A stretch of DNA of 64,000 bases from Choristoneura fumiferana (GCF_025370935.1 NC_133472.1:40964448-41028447); one strand, 5' to 3'. Shown: positions 1 to 11,733, numbered from the stretch's first letter. A program made the numbers and translations. Notes: generated from the sequence alone by a model not told the origin.

Positions 1-859
1 AAAATAAAGGGTATAAGCTGTACGTCCATTCGTCCAGCATGTTATGGAAGTGCAGCGCCCCTGGACTCTTGTCGGAGACAACTTCGTAACCATTTTTCTC
101 TTCGGAAAACCTCGTTCCAGTTTATCGAAAATAAATTCTAATCATAAAATTCTCGTGTCACAGTGTTTGTAACCAAACTCCTCTAAACAGCTTGACCGAT
201 ATTTATGTTTTTTTTTGTGTATATTCGGTAGTTCTGAGAATAGGACGTAAACTATTTTTCATACATTTACGCGACAGCTAGTAATTAATAAGAACCAATC
301 TACCTACTTAGTCGAATTACCAAACATCACAAATAGCTTTTTTAGCCTATAGGAGCAAGAAACACATTCTAGGGAATATTACTGAAATTTTCTCCCGTCA
401 GAGTGCAGCACTAGCACAAAAACGTAAACCTGTTTTTGAGTATCTTAAACGCCATAATATCGTAGTATTTCATTTTTTTTAATTATATAATTAATGTCTA
501 ATTAAATGGAACTATAGGACAAGGTCGACGGAAGCTCCGCTTCGCAATTCAAACCTAACCTAACCTATCCATTTTAAGTCGAACAACTATATATCTACCC
601 ACTTGTTATTAAAAAGATATGAATATAAATAGTAAAGTAAGTATGAATTTAAATAACGCGGATAAACAAAATTTATTACTTAATAAAATATGACAATTAA
701 CAGTAGTACAAAAAAGTTCTATGATAATTGATATTATGAGCTTCAACGATTCCGGATTGCGACCGTTAGTAACAAATACTAATTATAAATAATGATATTT
801 ATGATATAAAATTGTATGACAAACATTTTCGGACTTTCAATAATAGGACTTGAAAATTC
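1..859. other. Unrecognised AT-rich non-coding sequence
   Basis: No convincing ORF, RNA gene or bounded transposon is visible. A short CCTAACCTAACCTA run near 554 is too brief to be telomeric. Confidence 0.5.
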
Positions 860-1031
860 TGTAAGTTTTCGGTTACAAAATACGTCTCGATCGCGTTCGC
901 GTTAAAATCTCAATTTGTATGGAAACACGAAAATCGCAAACGTTCCGCTAGAGGCGCTTTTCGTGCTTCCATACAAATTGAGATTTTCACGCGAACTCGA
1001 TCGGGACGTATTTTGTAATCGAAAACTTACA
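860..1031. mobile_element. Foldback MITE, copy 1
   Basis: Two arms are inverted repeats. The left begins TGTAAGTTTTCGGTTACAAA, the right ends with its reverse complement, and both continue through a CGATCGCG block and a CTCAATTTGTATGGA block. The loop carries a CGCTAGAGGCGC motif. There is no coding capacity. The same arms form the shorter hairpin at 49493-49625. The superfamily is not assigned because the outer edge and target duplication are unclear in this copy. Confidence 0.8.
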
Positions 1032-1285
1032 CTAAGGGTACAGCTCTAGTACCCCGGTAACGCGCGAGTGCCCTCGCGCGCAAAACGCTCCGTCTGCACA
1101 GGGTCTTTATGATCTATGACGTCGCGTGCATGCGTGCGTTTAGTGTTGTTGCCGACAAAGCAACTGGGCCATCCGCATACCCCTATTAAAGACTATAAAG
1201 CTACTAAGCTTTGATCAAGCTTTAACTACTCTTATTTAAACGCATTTCACTAACACGCAACAATTGACAGCGCTGAGAAAGGCAA
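1032..1285. other. Unrecognised, locally GC-rich stretch
   Basis: GC content rises at about 1060-1160 (alternating CG/GC steps). There is no ORF, hairpin or known repeat I can name. Confidence 0.4.
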
Positions 1286-1507
1286 TCGAGAAAGAAGGTA
1301 GGCGATCTTGACGTGTATTTTTATTGAAAAACACTTTTGAAAAATAAGTCACAGCAAATAACAACAAGGACATAATTATGATCACTTACATGCTTTTGTT
1401 ATCATATATACCTAAGTAATAGTTACTGTTTTTTTTAAAACGTTTTTCATTAAAAAGATCCTTCAAGATTGATTACCCTATTTTTAATGCTAAAAAAACG
1501 AAGTATT
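1286..1507. mobile_element. MITE with ATACTTCGTTTTTTTAGC termini, copy 1 (left end truncated)
   Basis: The right end reads TAATGCTAAAAAAACGAAGTAT. The interior carries opposed CTTGACGTGT...TTTATTGAAAAAC arms. A second copy in the opposite orientation at 48141-48376 has both ends. Here the left terminus is cut back to AAGAAGGTAGGCGATCTTG. There is no coding capacity. Confidence 0.75.
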
Positions 1508-2420
1508 AGTTTGGTCAAAATCGAGAGTATAAGTACGATCGATTACAGCTATAATTAATAGCAGGTTGTTGTTAAACTGGCACCGTCTAAGAGTTACGAT
1601 GCACCAGTTTAATGTTTTAGCGAGGTTGCATACCTACTATTGAGATAATTTAATACTGGCTGTTTTTCTGTCGGTTGCATTTTCTAAAACGAACAAACTG
1701 TACGAAACGGGTGTAGAGTTAAAATTTATGTGGATTTATGTAGGCACTTATTTAGCAAAGCACTTGAATATTTCCTGCATTTGATTTCTTCTTCTAGTTA
1801 TAAATATTAATATTGCTGCACGGTTTTTTCTTCATACAACGGGAATTTATAAAATTCCAGAAATTCAATAAAATTGCCTGATTTAGTTCATGCAAGAAAA
1901 GCCGACGAAAGGCTAATGAGTACCTACAAAAAAAGTTTAAGTGCTATAAAATTTAATGTAATCCAACATGCAAATATCAAACTTTCCCTCTTAGTGCCGT
2001 AACTAAGCTATATACGTATGTATGTTAAACCGTCGGCGTATTTTGCTCACGTTCATACCAACGGGATATAGAACCTTACGTCCACCGCATAAGAGTCATC
2101 GGAGATCTGACCGCGATCACGTATATGAAGCAATAAGTGTAATGTCACGTAATGTTACAAAATTATTTCTTAACAGGCAAAATAATCCATAGATGGCGGT
2201 AGTACCGAGAGGTTCGTTTGACGTTTGACTGCGATTGGATCATTTAGTTATTTACAATATGTTCAATATAGGAATGGACAGAAGGAAAATAGGTTATTTA
2301 TAATGCACGCTTTAGGAAGTCATTTAATAAATTGCATTTTTAGTATACTTTCTAAACCTAATTCTAATTAAAATATCGAAGACGTCAATATTGGATTCAA
2401 TTATTTTAGTTAACTAACTG
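1508..2420. other. Unrecognised AT-rich sequence
   Basis: No gene, RNA or bounded repeat is seen in this stretch. Confidence 0.4.
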
Positions 2421-2611
2421 TTTCCCGCTACTCCGTTCACGTAGAATCCGTTTATTGCTATCCCACGGGAACTATGCAATTTTCCGGGATAAAAACTAGG
2501 ATTCTATGTCCTTATTCCCCGGGACTTGTACTATCTGTATACCGAATTTCACCTAAATCGGTTCAGCGTTAAGACGTGAAGTGGTAGGTAACAAACAAAC
2601 ATACATACTTA
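2421..2611 (-). mobile_element. Degenerate Lep1-like Helitron fragment
   Basis: On the minus strand it keeps the order typical of the lepidopteran Lep1-like Helitron family: the 'AACAAAC...CTTAC' side, then CCGATTTAGGTGAAATTCGG, then the CCCGGGGAATAAGG and 'ATCCCGGAAAA' blocks, then a degraded GCGGGAAA end. Neither the TC nor the CTRR terminus is intact, so edges are approximate. Confidence 0.6.
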
Positions 2612-4799
2612 CTTGAGATTAACTTTGCTGTTTTTCTTATAATAATTTAAATACAATACAAAACTTTTCCTATTTTGTTAAAAACAGAAATGTCTTCCTA
2701 TAAAATACCTAAAGAGGCAGAGGTAAAGAACATTCTGCAAGAAAACGAATGTTTATAATATTGCTGACTCAAGAAATATTCCGTACATTATTTATAGGTT
2801 TTAATCACCAGTTTGGATCAAAATGTGATGACCTTTAATCATATACGAATACTTAGTTAACTTTTCACAACTAAAGCACTGCACTAAATTTGATGAAATT
2901 TGGAATTAAAAAAAGCTTGCGCTTTATAGCAGAAACTACGAGTAGAATATTTTTAAACAGGGAATGAGAGCGGATGAGTCCACGAAACACAGTTATTAAA
3001 TAATGTATAAATATAAATCGAATTAATGTAATGTACAAAATTACGTATTAATATTGTGTTATTTTGTAAGTACATTACGTAATCTACTTACAAAGTAAAC
3101 AAAATTATGACTTCATGTTATTACTTTGTTTATTCATCATCATCATCACTAAAAATATTTAGAACCCCTTCTTCTGTGACCTTCTAGAGTCCAATGTTAT
3201 CCTGAATGGACTATAATCAATCATAAATGCGACACGAATGTCAAAGATGTCAAACAGAGAAACCCTCATTGGAAGAAAAATTTGCCATCTAAAGCGTGTT
3301 TAGGTTTTAAAAACTAAGATAAGATAAGTCTTTATTATAGAAAGGGGATTCCGATTTCGCCACAGTATAATGTAATGGAAAAATTTCTGCTTATTCTAAT
3401 CGGTCCGAATCGTAGGTACGACAAAACTGTGAAATAATATTTACTATGGAATTTTGCCGTCTACCCAAAAATTGCCTTTACTTTACTACGTTACGCTACG
3501 GTAGTACTATTAGTTATTCTATGGTTACGCTACTGTTTGAAAGGCATGCATGGAGCCGGAGCCAATATGAAGAGGCCTTAAGTATACGATCCTTACTAAT
3601 ATTAATACTATAATAAATGTGCTTTGCCTTTGTCGGGTAAAATAATCCGAAAAAGCACCCTATAGATACTTCTTGTTGCCCTAGAAACTTGAATGGTATG
3701 AAGGAAGCTCTTATAGCACAGCCAATAAGAAATATTGGAAAATTTTAAATTTTATGTATTTTAATTCAATCAGACTTTATTATTTGAGAAACAACTTCTC
3801 AAATAATAAACGCTGCGTACATTTTTCGAGTGGGGCTCTGCTAACACTGGATATTCTTAAAGTTATCTAGTAACTTGGTACGGACCCCTCGGTGCGTGGG
3901 AACGATTTAAAAATTCGCTGGTCTTTTTGGGATTATTAAAAAGTAACCGATAAAAAGGTACGTTCAAATGTGATTTAAATCCATTAATGAACTTTTGTTT
4001 ACTGTTGGAAAAATACTAGCCGGTTTTATTTGTTGTTGTATTTATCTATATCTTCGATAGTGAAAGCAGGATTTTTAAACTTTGTTACTTTTTAACCTAA
4101 TTCTTTTTCTGTATTTTCTTAATTTGGCTAATGGCTAATGCCTTAAACAAAAAAAGGGGTATCTTTTCTCAGTAGCCGATGACACCTACACGGTTTGTAC
4201 TTAATCTAATTTACGTTAAAAAAACAATCGCAAATCCACAGGGCTATAGCCATACAATGAGGAAACGCACCCAGTTTTATGAGGACCAAATGGCGCTAAG
4301 TGATATTGGTAAATACAAGTTTTTAAACTTAGTTTATTAGCTTATTTGGATTTAGTTTTATTTTTCTTATTTTGTATCAAAAATATATTACTATAATGGC
4401 AACATTTATCGATGAAGGAAAAAAACTGTTGTCTATGTCTCTCTTCTGTACTTCTCTCTGCAGCGTTTTAAATAAGCTGCCATAAAATAAAAATTAGTTA
4501 TTTGTTACGACTATAACACTAAAATGTTGTAAATATACTTTCAATAAACTATTTTCTAATATTCTCGCATTGTTTTTATACAATCACACTGCGAAATTTG
4601 TGGAAATATTTATTTATATATACTTTTGTATATAAATAAGTAGTGCTGACAAAACGCGTACCGGTAAAACTTAAATATACCTATGCAACTTTAATTGAGT
4701 TTTAAGACAGTGTTTGATTGGCCTTATTAATTTTAATAGGTAGTGTATCAAACGTTCAATGTCATGTGAACTATTAAACAAAGACCGACTTTTAGTTTG
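2612..4799. other. Unrecognised AT-rich sequence with one hairpin
   Basis: No gene or bounded transposon is visible. It holds a short CAT microsatellite near 3135-3148, a GATAAGATAAG run near 3318 that could be a decayed retroposon tail, and the perfect hairpin listed separately. Confidence 0.4.
3776..3810. repeat. Perfect 15-bp inverted repeat with 5-nt loop
   Basis: The arm TTTATTATTTGAGAA and its exact reverse complement are separated by ACAAC. It would form a strong small hairpin. No transposon context or function can be assigned. Confidence 0.8.
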
Positions 4800-5410
4800 G
4801 AACGAAGGCTGCGTTGACAGAAATTCATCACTGCGGTTACTTCCACGATTTCTGGCGTTTTTTTTGTGAATTACCTAGAACGCACATGAGCGTTTTAATG
4901 ACTTTCACCCATTGCTTATTTGGCCGTATTTATTACGGACGTTATTCTTTAATTTCGCTTTAAATATTAAGTACTGAAACTAGTTCCAAAATTAAAAAAA
5001 GATATTGTTGACGTATAGAACATTTTCGCATAACTACGTCCATTTTGAAATTTCTGAGTGCATAGAACGCTTTTGCGACGTTATTGAATTTCTATGAACC
5101 AATAGGGACGCTAATATGCGTTCAACGCGTGCAGTGAAGGCTGACGTTGACAGAGGTTGTCACTGTGTACACTTCCACGCCACGGCTTCTGACGGTTTTC
5201 GTAAAGCATTCAGTGCTGAGAACGCACATGAGTGTTTTGATAATTGAACGTAGTTATGCAAAAATGTTCCAAACCACAACAATTATTTTTTTGATTCTGG
5301 ATCATAGTTTCAGTAACATCAAAAGCGAAATTAAAGAATAACATGACAATGTTTTGGAACATTTTTGCGAAACTGAGTACGTCCAATTTTCACCCAGTGC
5401 TTATGTAGGA
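4800..5410. mobile_element. Composite foldback/direct-repeat element
   Basis: A block at 4803-4900 (GAAGGCTG..GTTGACAGA ... AACGCACATGAG) recurs in the same orientation at 5136-5246. Between them, 4938-5055 (TTATTCTTTAATTTCGCTTT ... CATAACTACGT) is inverted at 5240-5352. This mixture of direct and inverted repeats fits a decayed foldback or MITE with internal duplication. Short ORFs here lie in the repeats and are not credible genes. Confidence 0.65.
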
Positions 5411-5950
5411 GAAACTTCGCTGAGCTATAGCAAAGACCGCGATAGCGCTTTTTTACAAAGTTATAGTTGAACTTCAACGCGCTTTATCTTCTGCAACTTT
5501 TTCTTTGATTGACAGACTACACATTATTTTTTGGATAATCTCACTGATGGAGTCATAACAATGATATTTTTTGATCGTGTCTTGTTGTGTACACTCAATT
5601 TGCTGAATAATGATATTCGTGTCAACGGCACGGATCCGGCACGATTTGCCGAAGCACGTGACGACAGCGACCTAGTTACTTGTTCCGGCGCAGGCGAGGA
5701 GTCTTAGCGGATAATCTTGATACCAATAAAGGTTTACGCACTACACCGTAACATGCTTTGGGGCCTGATATACCCACAGGCTAATACGGCTTGAGCCTAG
5801 GGCGCAAGGACCAAAGGGGGCGGCGGCTGGTACGAAGCTGAGCTGAGATTTACTAAAAACTTAGTAAGTACTCGTAATATCTGGTAATTTTTGGAAAATA
5901 CGTGCGTGACACGCAGATGAGAGTGCGATAGTGGGATAGGTTTGAGTGAG
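5411..5950. other. Unrecognised sequence
   Basis: No gene, RNA or named repeat is seen. It includes a moderately GC-rich patch at 5620-5850. Confidence 0.4.
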
Positions 5951-6210
5951 AACAATAAATTAAAAAAATCAAAAAAACCCGACTGCCTTTAAAAATACTA
6001 AAAAGAAGGAAACAAGTAGTAGGCTAGAACTTTAAAGTTCAACAGTCGGGACCCATTAGGTAAGAATTTTTGAGCGTCACGATTTAAATGGGTCCCGACT
6101 GTTGAGCTTTAAGTTAGCTACTTAACAAAGTTCTAGCCCGCTAGACTTGTTTCCTTCTTATTAGTATTTTTAAAGGCAGTCGGGTTTTACGATTTTTTAA
6201 ATTTATTGTT
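5951..6210. mobile_element. 260-bp foldback MITE with AACCCGACTGCC arms
   Basis: The left arm starts AACAATAAAT, passes through AACCCGACTGCCTTTAAAAA and GAAGGAAACAAG, and the right arm is its reverse complement, ending ATTTATTGTT. The arms run almost to a short centre around 6060. There is no ORF. The GCAGTCGGG motif recurs at 6459, so this may be inserted in, or derived from, the repeat that follows. Confidence 0.8.
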
Positions 6211-6480
6211 TTATTTTACACTTTTATATATATATGTTTATGAATGGGCTAATTATTAGCTTTCATTTGATACCCGACTCGAAAGGGTTGAATAAAAATA
6301 TTTTTTTGAAAACTTACAATTTGGCGCCAAAAAGTTGCCATATTGATTTCTTAAGAATTTCATGTCATCGGTTCAGCCGTTGAGTAGTTACGAGAGGACA
6401 TAGGAATAGACATACATACCTACATACATACGCGTCAAACACATAACCTTCCTTCTTAGCAGTCGGGTAAAAAGAGAGGT
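6211..6480 (+). repeat. Lepidopteran interspersed repeat fragment
   Basis: It contains a 'GGTTCAGCCGTTGAGTAGTT' phrase followed by ATACATACATAC and a GCAGTCGGGTAAAAA end, an arrangement I associate with 3' parts of lepidopteran interspersed repeats. The family name is uncertain. Confidence 0.45.
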
Positions 6481-6672
6481 CACTAGATCAGAGACGAATT
6501 AATTGTTGGGGGTGGGGGGGGCATGCATATTCATAGTTTGCTTAGGGCGGTTAGAACTCTAAATCAGACGATGGCGGGTCGCTAGTAAAAGATAAACCGC
6601 TCTTCGCTTGTTCTTTGCCGTTTCCTCGGTCTCGGCGATACGCTATTGAAAATTTGGCGTCAACTTATGAAT
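6481..6672. other. Unrecognised sequence with poly-G run
   Basis: A G-rich run (GGGGGTGGGGGGGGC) sits near 6509-6523. Nothing else is recognised. Confidence 0.4.
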
Positions 6673-6796
6673 AGGTAGGTATTGTGTTTTTGTACAATCC
6701 TAATCTGTTGTAATCGTGGCTCACTCATTAAATTGTCTCTGTTGCCATGCTTGCATGCTGTAGACGCGTGACGTCGTGTATAGAAAGAAAAAATAT

Positions 6797-7015
6797 TAGA
6801 TTTTACAACAAGAGCGTAAAACGAACCATTTTACCCAAGACGTTCGTATAGCCACCCGAGCCGGTACGGGGAAACTCGAGAAGAAAATGGGTTTAATTCT
6901 CGAGTTTTACACTGTGCTATTCACTTCTATTGCGAAGAAATTAAATGGCAACAGTAGAAATAATTGTTCACTTACTATGTAGGTACCTTTCATTTTACAT
7001 GCATTAGGTACTATA
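6797..7015 (+). repeat. Dispersed repeat 'GAACCATTTTA..CCACCCGAGCC', copy 1
   Basis: About 200 bp (ACAACAAGAGCGTAAAACG ... ATAATTGTTCACTTACTA) recurs at 12906-13112 within the same segment, at lower identity than the A/B duplication, so it is an older interspersed repeat. It has no termini or ORF. The B equivalents lie near 19440-19628 and at 25516-25722. Confidence 0.75.
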
Positions 7016-7344
7016 CGTATATATAATTATAAAATTTAGTTTTATTGATTTATTTGAATTAAAAATTACTAAAAAAAATATGTACTTACAAACTTTTTTG
7101 TTTGTGGCTGTTGACACCTGATTGCCTTGGTCTTAGACGAAGATTTTACTTCATGCACTAGAGCATAAAAAGTCATGTTATGCTGCCTAGATCCAACATA
7201 AATACGAAGTTTACGAGCATGAGACGTGAAAAACATTTTTTAAGCCTGTTAAAGTGTCTTACTGGTGGACCTGTGTCACTTGAGATGGTTTTTGACAAAC
7301 TTAAAAGTTAAGATTTTTCTTTTAGGTCATGCTGGGTGGCGCTT

Positions 7345-7492
7345 AACCAAGGATGTGCGAGGATGTGTTGCGAGGAATGTGTTTTTCATGAACCAATAGA
7401 AACGCTTCATTTACAGCCTCGTTCCACTGAGCTGTTCCTATCAGAGCGTGGGTGTGCGAGAATAGAAAAATGAAGAGTTTCTCAATAGAAAT
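7345..7492. mobile_element. Probable small foldback element
   Basis: CCAATAGAAACGCTTCATTT (7393 onward) is inverted as AAATGAAGAGTTTCTCAATAG (about 7469-7489). Repeated GCGAGGATG motifs lie outside. Boundaries are uncertain. The B equivalent is about 19999-20143. Confidence 0.5.
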
Positions 7493-7496
7493 AGTA

Positions 7497-7616
7497 CATT
7501 GTGCATTAAGGGGCGTAAGAAGGGTTACTAACGAGTGTCTTTTAGAAGCCCGACGCCGGAGGCACTTTTAATGACTCGAGTTTGTGATTCTCTTACGGCC
7601 CGTGATACACACAATG
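7497..7616. mobile_element. 120-bp MITE with CATTGTG...GGGGCGTAAG termini
   Basis: The left end CATTGTGCATTAAGGGGCGT is inverted at the right end as ACGGCCCGTGATACACACAATG. The centre holds AGCCCGACGCCGG. There is no ORF. Confidence 0.7.
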
Positions 7617-7869
7617 ATTTTCATCACATTGCGAGGAAGAAAATGCAAAAAATAAAATTATTTTGTGTCCAAACACTTCACTTATCAGACTAAGTCAGAC
7701 ATAGTCAGATATTTTTAAACTATTCCGCGCTTAAGAGCTAGGCTCTAATAACGCTGGTTATTAATAAATACCTACAAATTTACATTAAAACTAATTGGCA
7801 CTCAGACAGTTATTTTATTCGTTAGTAAGTCCCAATCCATTGATAATGGCCTTCGTAAACGTATCCAGG

Positions 7870-8109
7870 TCCATACTAATATACTAATATTATAAATGCG
7901 AAAGTGTGTGTATTCTGGTGTATTCGTATGTTTGTCCGTGTTTCACGTCGAAACGGAGCGACGGATTGACGTGATATTTGAGAAAGAGATAGTTTATAGG
8001 CCAGAAAGTGACATAAGCTACTTTTTATCCCGGAAAAATGAAAAGTTCCCGAGGAAACATCGAGCGATAATCGAAATCCACACGGACGAAGCCGCGATCA
8101 AAAGCTGAT
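7870..8109 (+). mobile_element. Lep1-like non-autonomous Helitron (copy A)
   Basis: It begins TCCATACTAATA and continues ATTATAAATGCGAAAGTGTG, CACGTCGAAACGGAGCGACGG, CTACTTTTTATCCCGGAAAA and GACGAAGCCGCGATC, ending CTGA followed by T. TC at the 5' end and CTRR at the 3' end next to T are Helitron hallmarks. The 70-aa ORF inside is a frame through this repeat, not a gene. The B copy is at 20536-20773. Confidence 0.8.
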
Positions 8110-8511
8110 AGTAGTTCTATAAATACCATCAAATCGGAATCAAAATCAATATTTGTAATACCAGGAATGCATGTCCTTCATGTAGGCTTTTGTAGGAGTG
8201 TTCGCCTACCCAGGGGGGTTTCACGGTAAACCTTGACATGGTGGACCCAATGCCCTACAATAGGCTAGAAATGAACACCCTTTTCCCACCCGCCAACTCC
8301 CACCACCCCAAGCACGGATATGCATAAAATGCATTTTCATTTTATTAGTCACAAAATTACTACGGAACGCGAGCAATTCTATTTCACCTCACTAATAGCT
8401 CGAAAAGATTCTTTTTTGCCTTCGAAATTTGCATTTTTGGTCGGTTGGGTTTTGTGCTTCTCATTTCGGCTCGACTTATTAGGATTAGGTCATACTTTAA
8501 TCACACGCAAG
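8110..8511. other. Unrecognised sequence between repeats
   Basis: It is shared with copy B at 20774-21175. An open frame runs through it and into the next repeat in both copies, but the encoded peptide resembles no family I know. Confidence 0.4.
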
Positions 8512-9036
8512 AAAAAAACCGGGCAAGTGCAAGTCGGTCGCGCACCGAGGGTTCCGTACACATTTAAAGGTATCGTGTGTTGAAGATATTTCCCGCTTTT
8601 TCCGAGTGATTTAATATATCCAGTGTAAGCAGAGCCCTGCTCCTAAGCAAAACGTACGCAGTATGGGGTCAGATTATATTGGTCGTTGATATTCACAGAC
8701 ACAAAAATAAAGATTTTCAGACTTTTCTAGTTGGTTGTGTACTTCACACCAAATTTCAAGTTTCTAGGACAACTGGAAGTACCCTATAGGTTTTCAGTGC
8801 ACGGCAATTTGTATGGAATCACGTTGTTTAATGACTGTAACTTTTGATTGCGTTGACTTAAAAGTGTAATTTTTTCAAGGCTTCAAGGGACCGCAGATAT
8901 GAGTATTCGATATCAATTTCAGCTTGATACCTCCACGCGTTCCTGAGAAAAAGGGTGTTGACAGACGGACGGACGGGCAACAAAGTGATCCTATAAGGGT
9001 TCCGTTGTTTCCTTTCGAGGTACGGAACCCTAAAAA
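8512..9036 (+). repeat. 'ACGGAACCCTAAAAA' repeat (family A), copy A
   Basis: The head is ACCGGGCAAGTGCAAGTCGG followed by CGCACCGAGGGTTCCGTAC. The tail is GACAGACGGACGGACGG ... GTACGGAACCCTAAAAA. The same head and tail bracket longer copies at 49793-50925 and 56362-56797. The constant tail suggests a non-autonomous retroposon, but I see no RT and no polymerase III box that would settle the class. The B copy is at 21176-21700. Confidence 0.75.
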
Positions 9037-10407
9037 CCCACAGAAACGAATTGCTAATATAAAAGTCGGTTAGGTTAGATAGAACTGTGATCTGATCTCA
9101 CAAAGAAATGAGCTGCTCCAGCAAAGTGGGGTAGAACTGCGAGGTGTTAGGTCAAAAAAGATTACGCGACGTTATGTTTCGACGATATGATAATTATGCC
9201 AAGCGACACCAAGTATGCGATAAGAGATTATGCCGTAAAAGTATGAACCGACGATATAAAGTCGCATGAATACAGCAATGCAAGCACCAATATTGCATAG
9301 CAAGACGATGACAGTGGTAGTGCCTAGCCTACCCTTGCGCAGAGTAAAAAGGACTCATTCAATTAATACTCGTTATCGTTACCTAGGTAGTTTAATTTAA
9401 GATCAAGTTGCTCATCCGTATTGTAATGTGTTAACAAAGGGTGTCACATATTTTATAGTGGGAGAGTTGCGTTCATTTGTAATGGGAAAGTTTCAGACAT
9501 TTTCATTTAGGTATTTGAGGCATGAAAACTTGTATTTCACGTGGTTAAAATACAGAAATCTGGAGCTGGTAAACGGGATAAACTGGCCCTTACATTTTTA
9601 AATAAACTTTTTTCCATGACGGTGTTTGTAATTTGATTTTTATGGGATCCTGATTTAATCCGGTTTAATTTTTTATTCAAATCGAATTTTTGTAACTTAC
9701 TTTTTAGTTTTAGGTATATTTTGTTAACAGTACCTACCTTTATATGTAAGACTTGTTCTAGTGCATAATTATTTGAGTCAATGGAATGAATAAATCTGAT
9801 ATAACTATGACTATGACTATAATGTACAAAGCATAGTGCTCTATTATAGTATACATATAGTGCCAAGTGGGTAGAGGATTGCTAATCTTTGCCTGCATCT
9901 TCCCTAATCGCTACAATCAGACCATCTTCATATCAAGGGGGAAGGGCATTTATTAGGCAAGCGTGCTCCATTTTAGTCCACATCTTTGCTTACCATCCAG
10001 CTTGATTCTGGTCAAACGCAATTCTATCTCTGTATAAAATAAATCAAGATGTCAAATATTTAGTCAAAATAGTCTACCGGCTCTTAGACTATGCAACATT
10101 TGATACCGCTTTTCCGATAAGCAGTGAAGTGCACATATTCTAGGAAACTGGTAAGCGCTCTAGTTCTAAACAACTAATTGGATAGTCGACGTCGTTGCCA
10201 ATTAAATAAATTCACGGCAGTAGAAGTGCATTGAAATGAAATGGATAATTCTGATTTCTAGGAATCATCTGTTGATGCATTAATCACAATACCCATAGCT
10301 AGGCAGTAATTCGACTTTATACTAGCGCTAGTGAAAAAACTAACATTGTAATTTTTTCAACTTCCTGCTGATGCTGAAAGGTAAAATTAATACCTATTAG
10401 GTACCTA
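9037..10407. other. Unrecognised non-coding sequence (copy A)
   Basis: No bounded element is seen. A 109-codon frame on the minus strand (9537-9866) is open in both copies, but its composition is that of translated AT-rich DNA and it matches no family I know. The B equivalent is 21701-23057. Confidence 0.4.
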
Positions 10408-10545
10408 CAATACAAACAATACAATACAAAGACTCTTTATTGTACACCAGACATAGTAAGCGATACAGACAACAAATTATTAAAATTACAAGGTGAGCAA
10501 TAGGCGGCCTTATCGCTTAAGAGCGATCTCTTCCAGGCAACCTTT
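10408..10545 (-). mobile_element. 3' end of a non-LTR retrotransposon (copy A)
   Basis: Read on the minus strand it runs GCCTGGAAGAGATCGCTCTT, AAGCGATAAGGCCGCCTATT, ..., GTACAATAAAGAGTC and ends in a short CAATA-type tail. It carries an AATAAA signal before a simple-repeat tail and is 5'-truncated, as is usual for LINE insertions. The B copy is at 23058-23190. Confidence 0.7.
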
Positions 10546-10678
10546 TACCTACTTTATTATTAAAGTCTAATTGTCTAGGTAAGTACCTACTCAACAAAAT
10601 GTAAACCATTTTGATGTGTCTTTATAGAAAATTACATTAAAAAATATGCAAATTGCTATTTACAAATTAAATCTTCTA

Positions 10679-10898
10679 TCCATACTAATATTATAAATGC
10701 GAAAGTGTGTTTGTGTGTTTGTCCGTCTTTCACGCCGTAACGGAGGGACGGATCGACGTGACTTTTAGGACAGAGATAGTTTTTGGGCCCGAGAGTGACA
10801 TAGGCTACTTTTTTTTATCCCGGAAAAATGCACAGTTCCCGAGGGAAAAGCGCGCAATAACCGAATACCACGCGGGCGGAGCCGCGGGCAAAAGCTAG
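10679..10898 (+). mobile_element. Complete Lep1-like Helitron (copy A)
   Basis: TC at 10679-10680 follows A, and CTAG at 10895-10898 precedes T: the expected A|TC...CTAG|T Helitron insertion. Internal blocks are ATTATAAATGCGAAAGTGTG, GGGACGGATCGACGTGAC, ATCCCGGAAAAATGCACAG and GCGGGCGGAGCCGCGGGC. It is about 220 bp with no Rep/helicase, so it depends on an autonomous partner. The B copy is at 23324-23540. Confidence 0.85.
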
Positions 10899-11020
10899 TC
10901 AAAATATAAATCCGAACGAATTTATGAATTTGAACTAATAATTCACACGTATTTAGTTTAGAACATACTTAGATTGTTTACATTTAGTTAAGTACCTACC
11001 TAAACAAATATACTTAACTT

Positions 11021-11105
11021 AGGGGCTGTTTCACCACCCATTAATTAATTTTAACTGACGGATAAATGTGATGCCGTCTTTGTTTGCTTTGTTCGAATAA
11101 ACGGA
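11021..11105 (+). repeat. 'GGGGCTGTTTCACCACCCATT' repeat fragment (copy A)
   Basis: The phrase GGGGCTGTTTCACCACCC, then AAATGTGATGCCGTCT, recurs at 23657-23735 (copy B) and in a more distant form at 36296-36385. It is an interspersed family of unknown class. Confidence 0.6.
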
Positions 11106-11733
11106 TTTTTTTTTCTATGACCAACTTATAATTAATTATAAATAAATAATCATAAATTAACATATGTTTTATTCCTACACCTAAAATTACACACAAACAA
11201 TAAAAATCTACACACGTCTGTTTTTACTTTTTATAGTCGCCAACCCTAGCGCTCCGCGCAGCCGTAGGTATAAATTTCAAGAATACGGCCGAGTCGATCT
11301 ACTGCCTTGTTACGTATATTGTGCATTAAGCGTATTGAGCCAGCCAGCTTCATCCGGTTCGAAGGACTATGTCGTATCAGGTATGTATATACCGGGTGGG
11401 GGCTTTAGCAGGAGCAAACTATCAAAACATAAATCGTACTCGTGAAACTGAACGACATTAGTTCAGCGACTTTTAAAAAAATAATTGAGTTTTTTTTTTT
11501 TCATACAAATTAAATAGTAATATCCATGTTCGCCATCCTAGAGCCCAATATTGAAGTCACCTGTCACGCTACAAACATCAAAATATTGCTTTACATTGCT
11601 TCTTCGCGCCCTTTTAGGAGTACTAGGACTTTTAAAACAAAGTTTGGCTTTGCCAGCCACTCTTCGTCTTCGCATGTCATTTATTCAGCACGTCAATATA
11701 AAAGCTTAAGGCTCGTTCATCTCTGTCAGGTAA
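11106..11733. other. Unrecognised sequence (copy A)
   Basis: No repeat boundary is seen. A 72-codon frame at 11526-11744 is open in both copies but matches nothing known. The B equivalent is 23736-24354. Confidence 0.35.

Noticed and set aside
540..575. CCTAACCTAACCTA as telomeric (TTAGG)n
   Set aside because: Only two to three units, not continued on either side. Too short for telomeric DNA.
3776..3810. A transcription terminator
   Set aside because: A perfect hairpin, but in animal DNA with no gene nearby; intrinsic terminators do not apply.
7896..8108. A small secreted-protein-like ORF
   Set aside because: The frame is the interior of a Lep1-like Helitron and recurs in other copies of the family.
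9537..9866. A 109-aa minus-strand gene, open in both copies
   Set aside because: Both copies are the same locus, so conservation is not independent. Composition is that of translated AT-rich DNA and no domain is recognisable.
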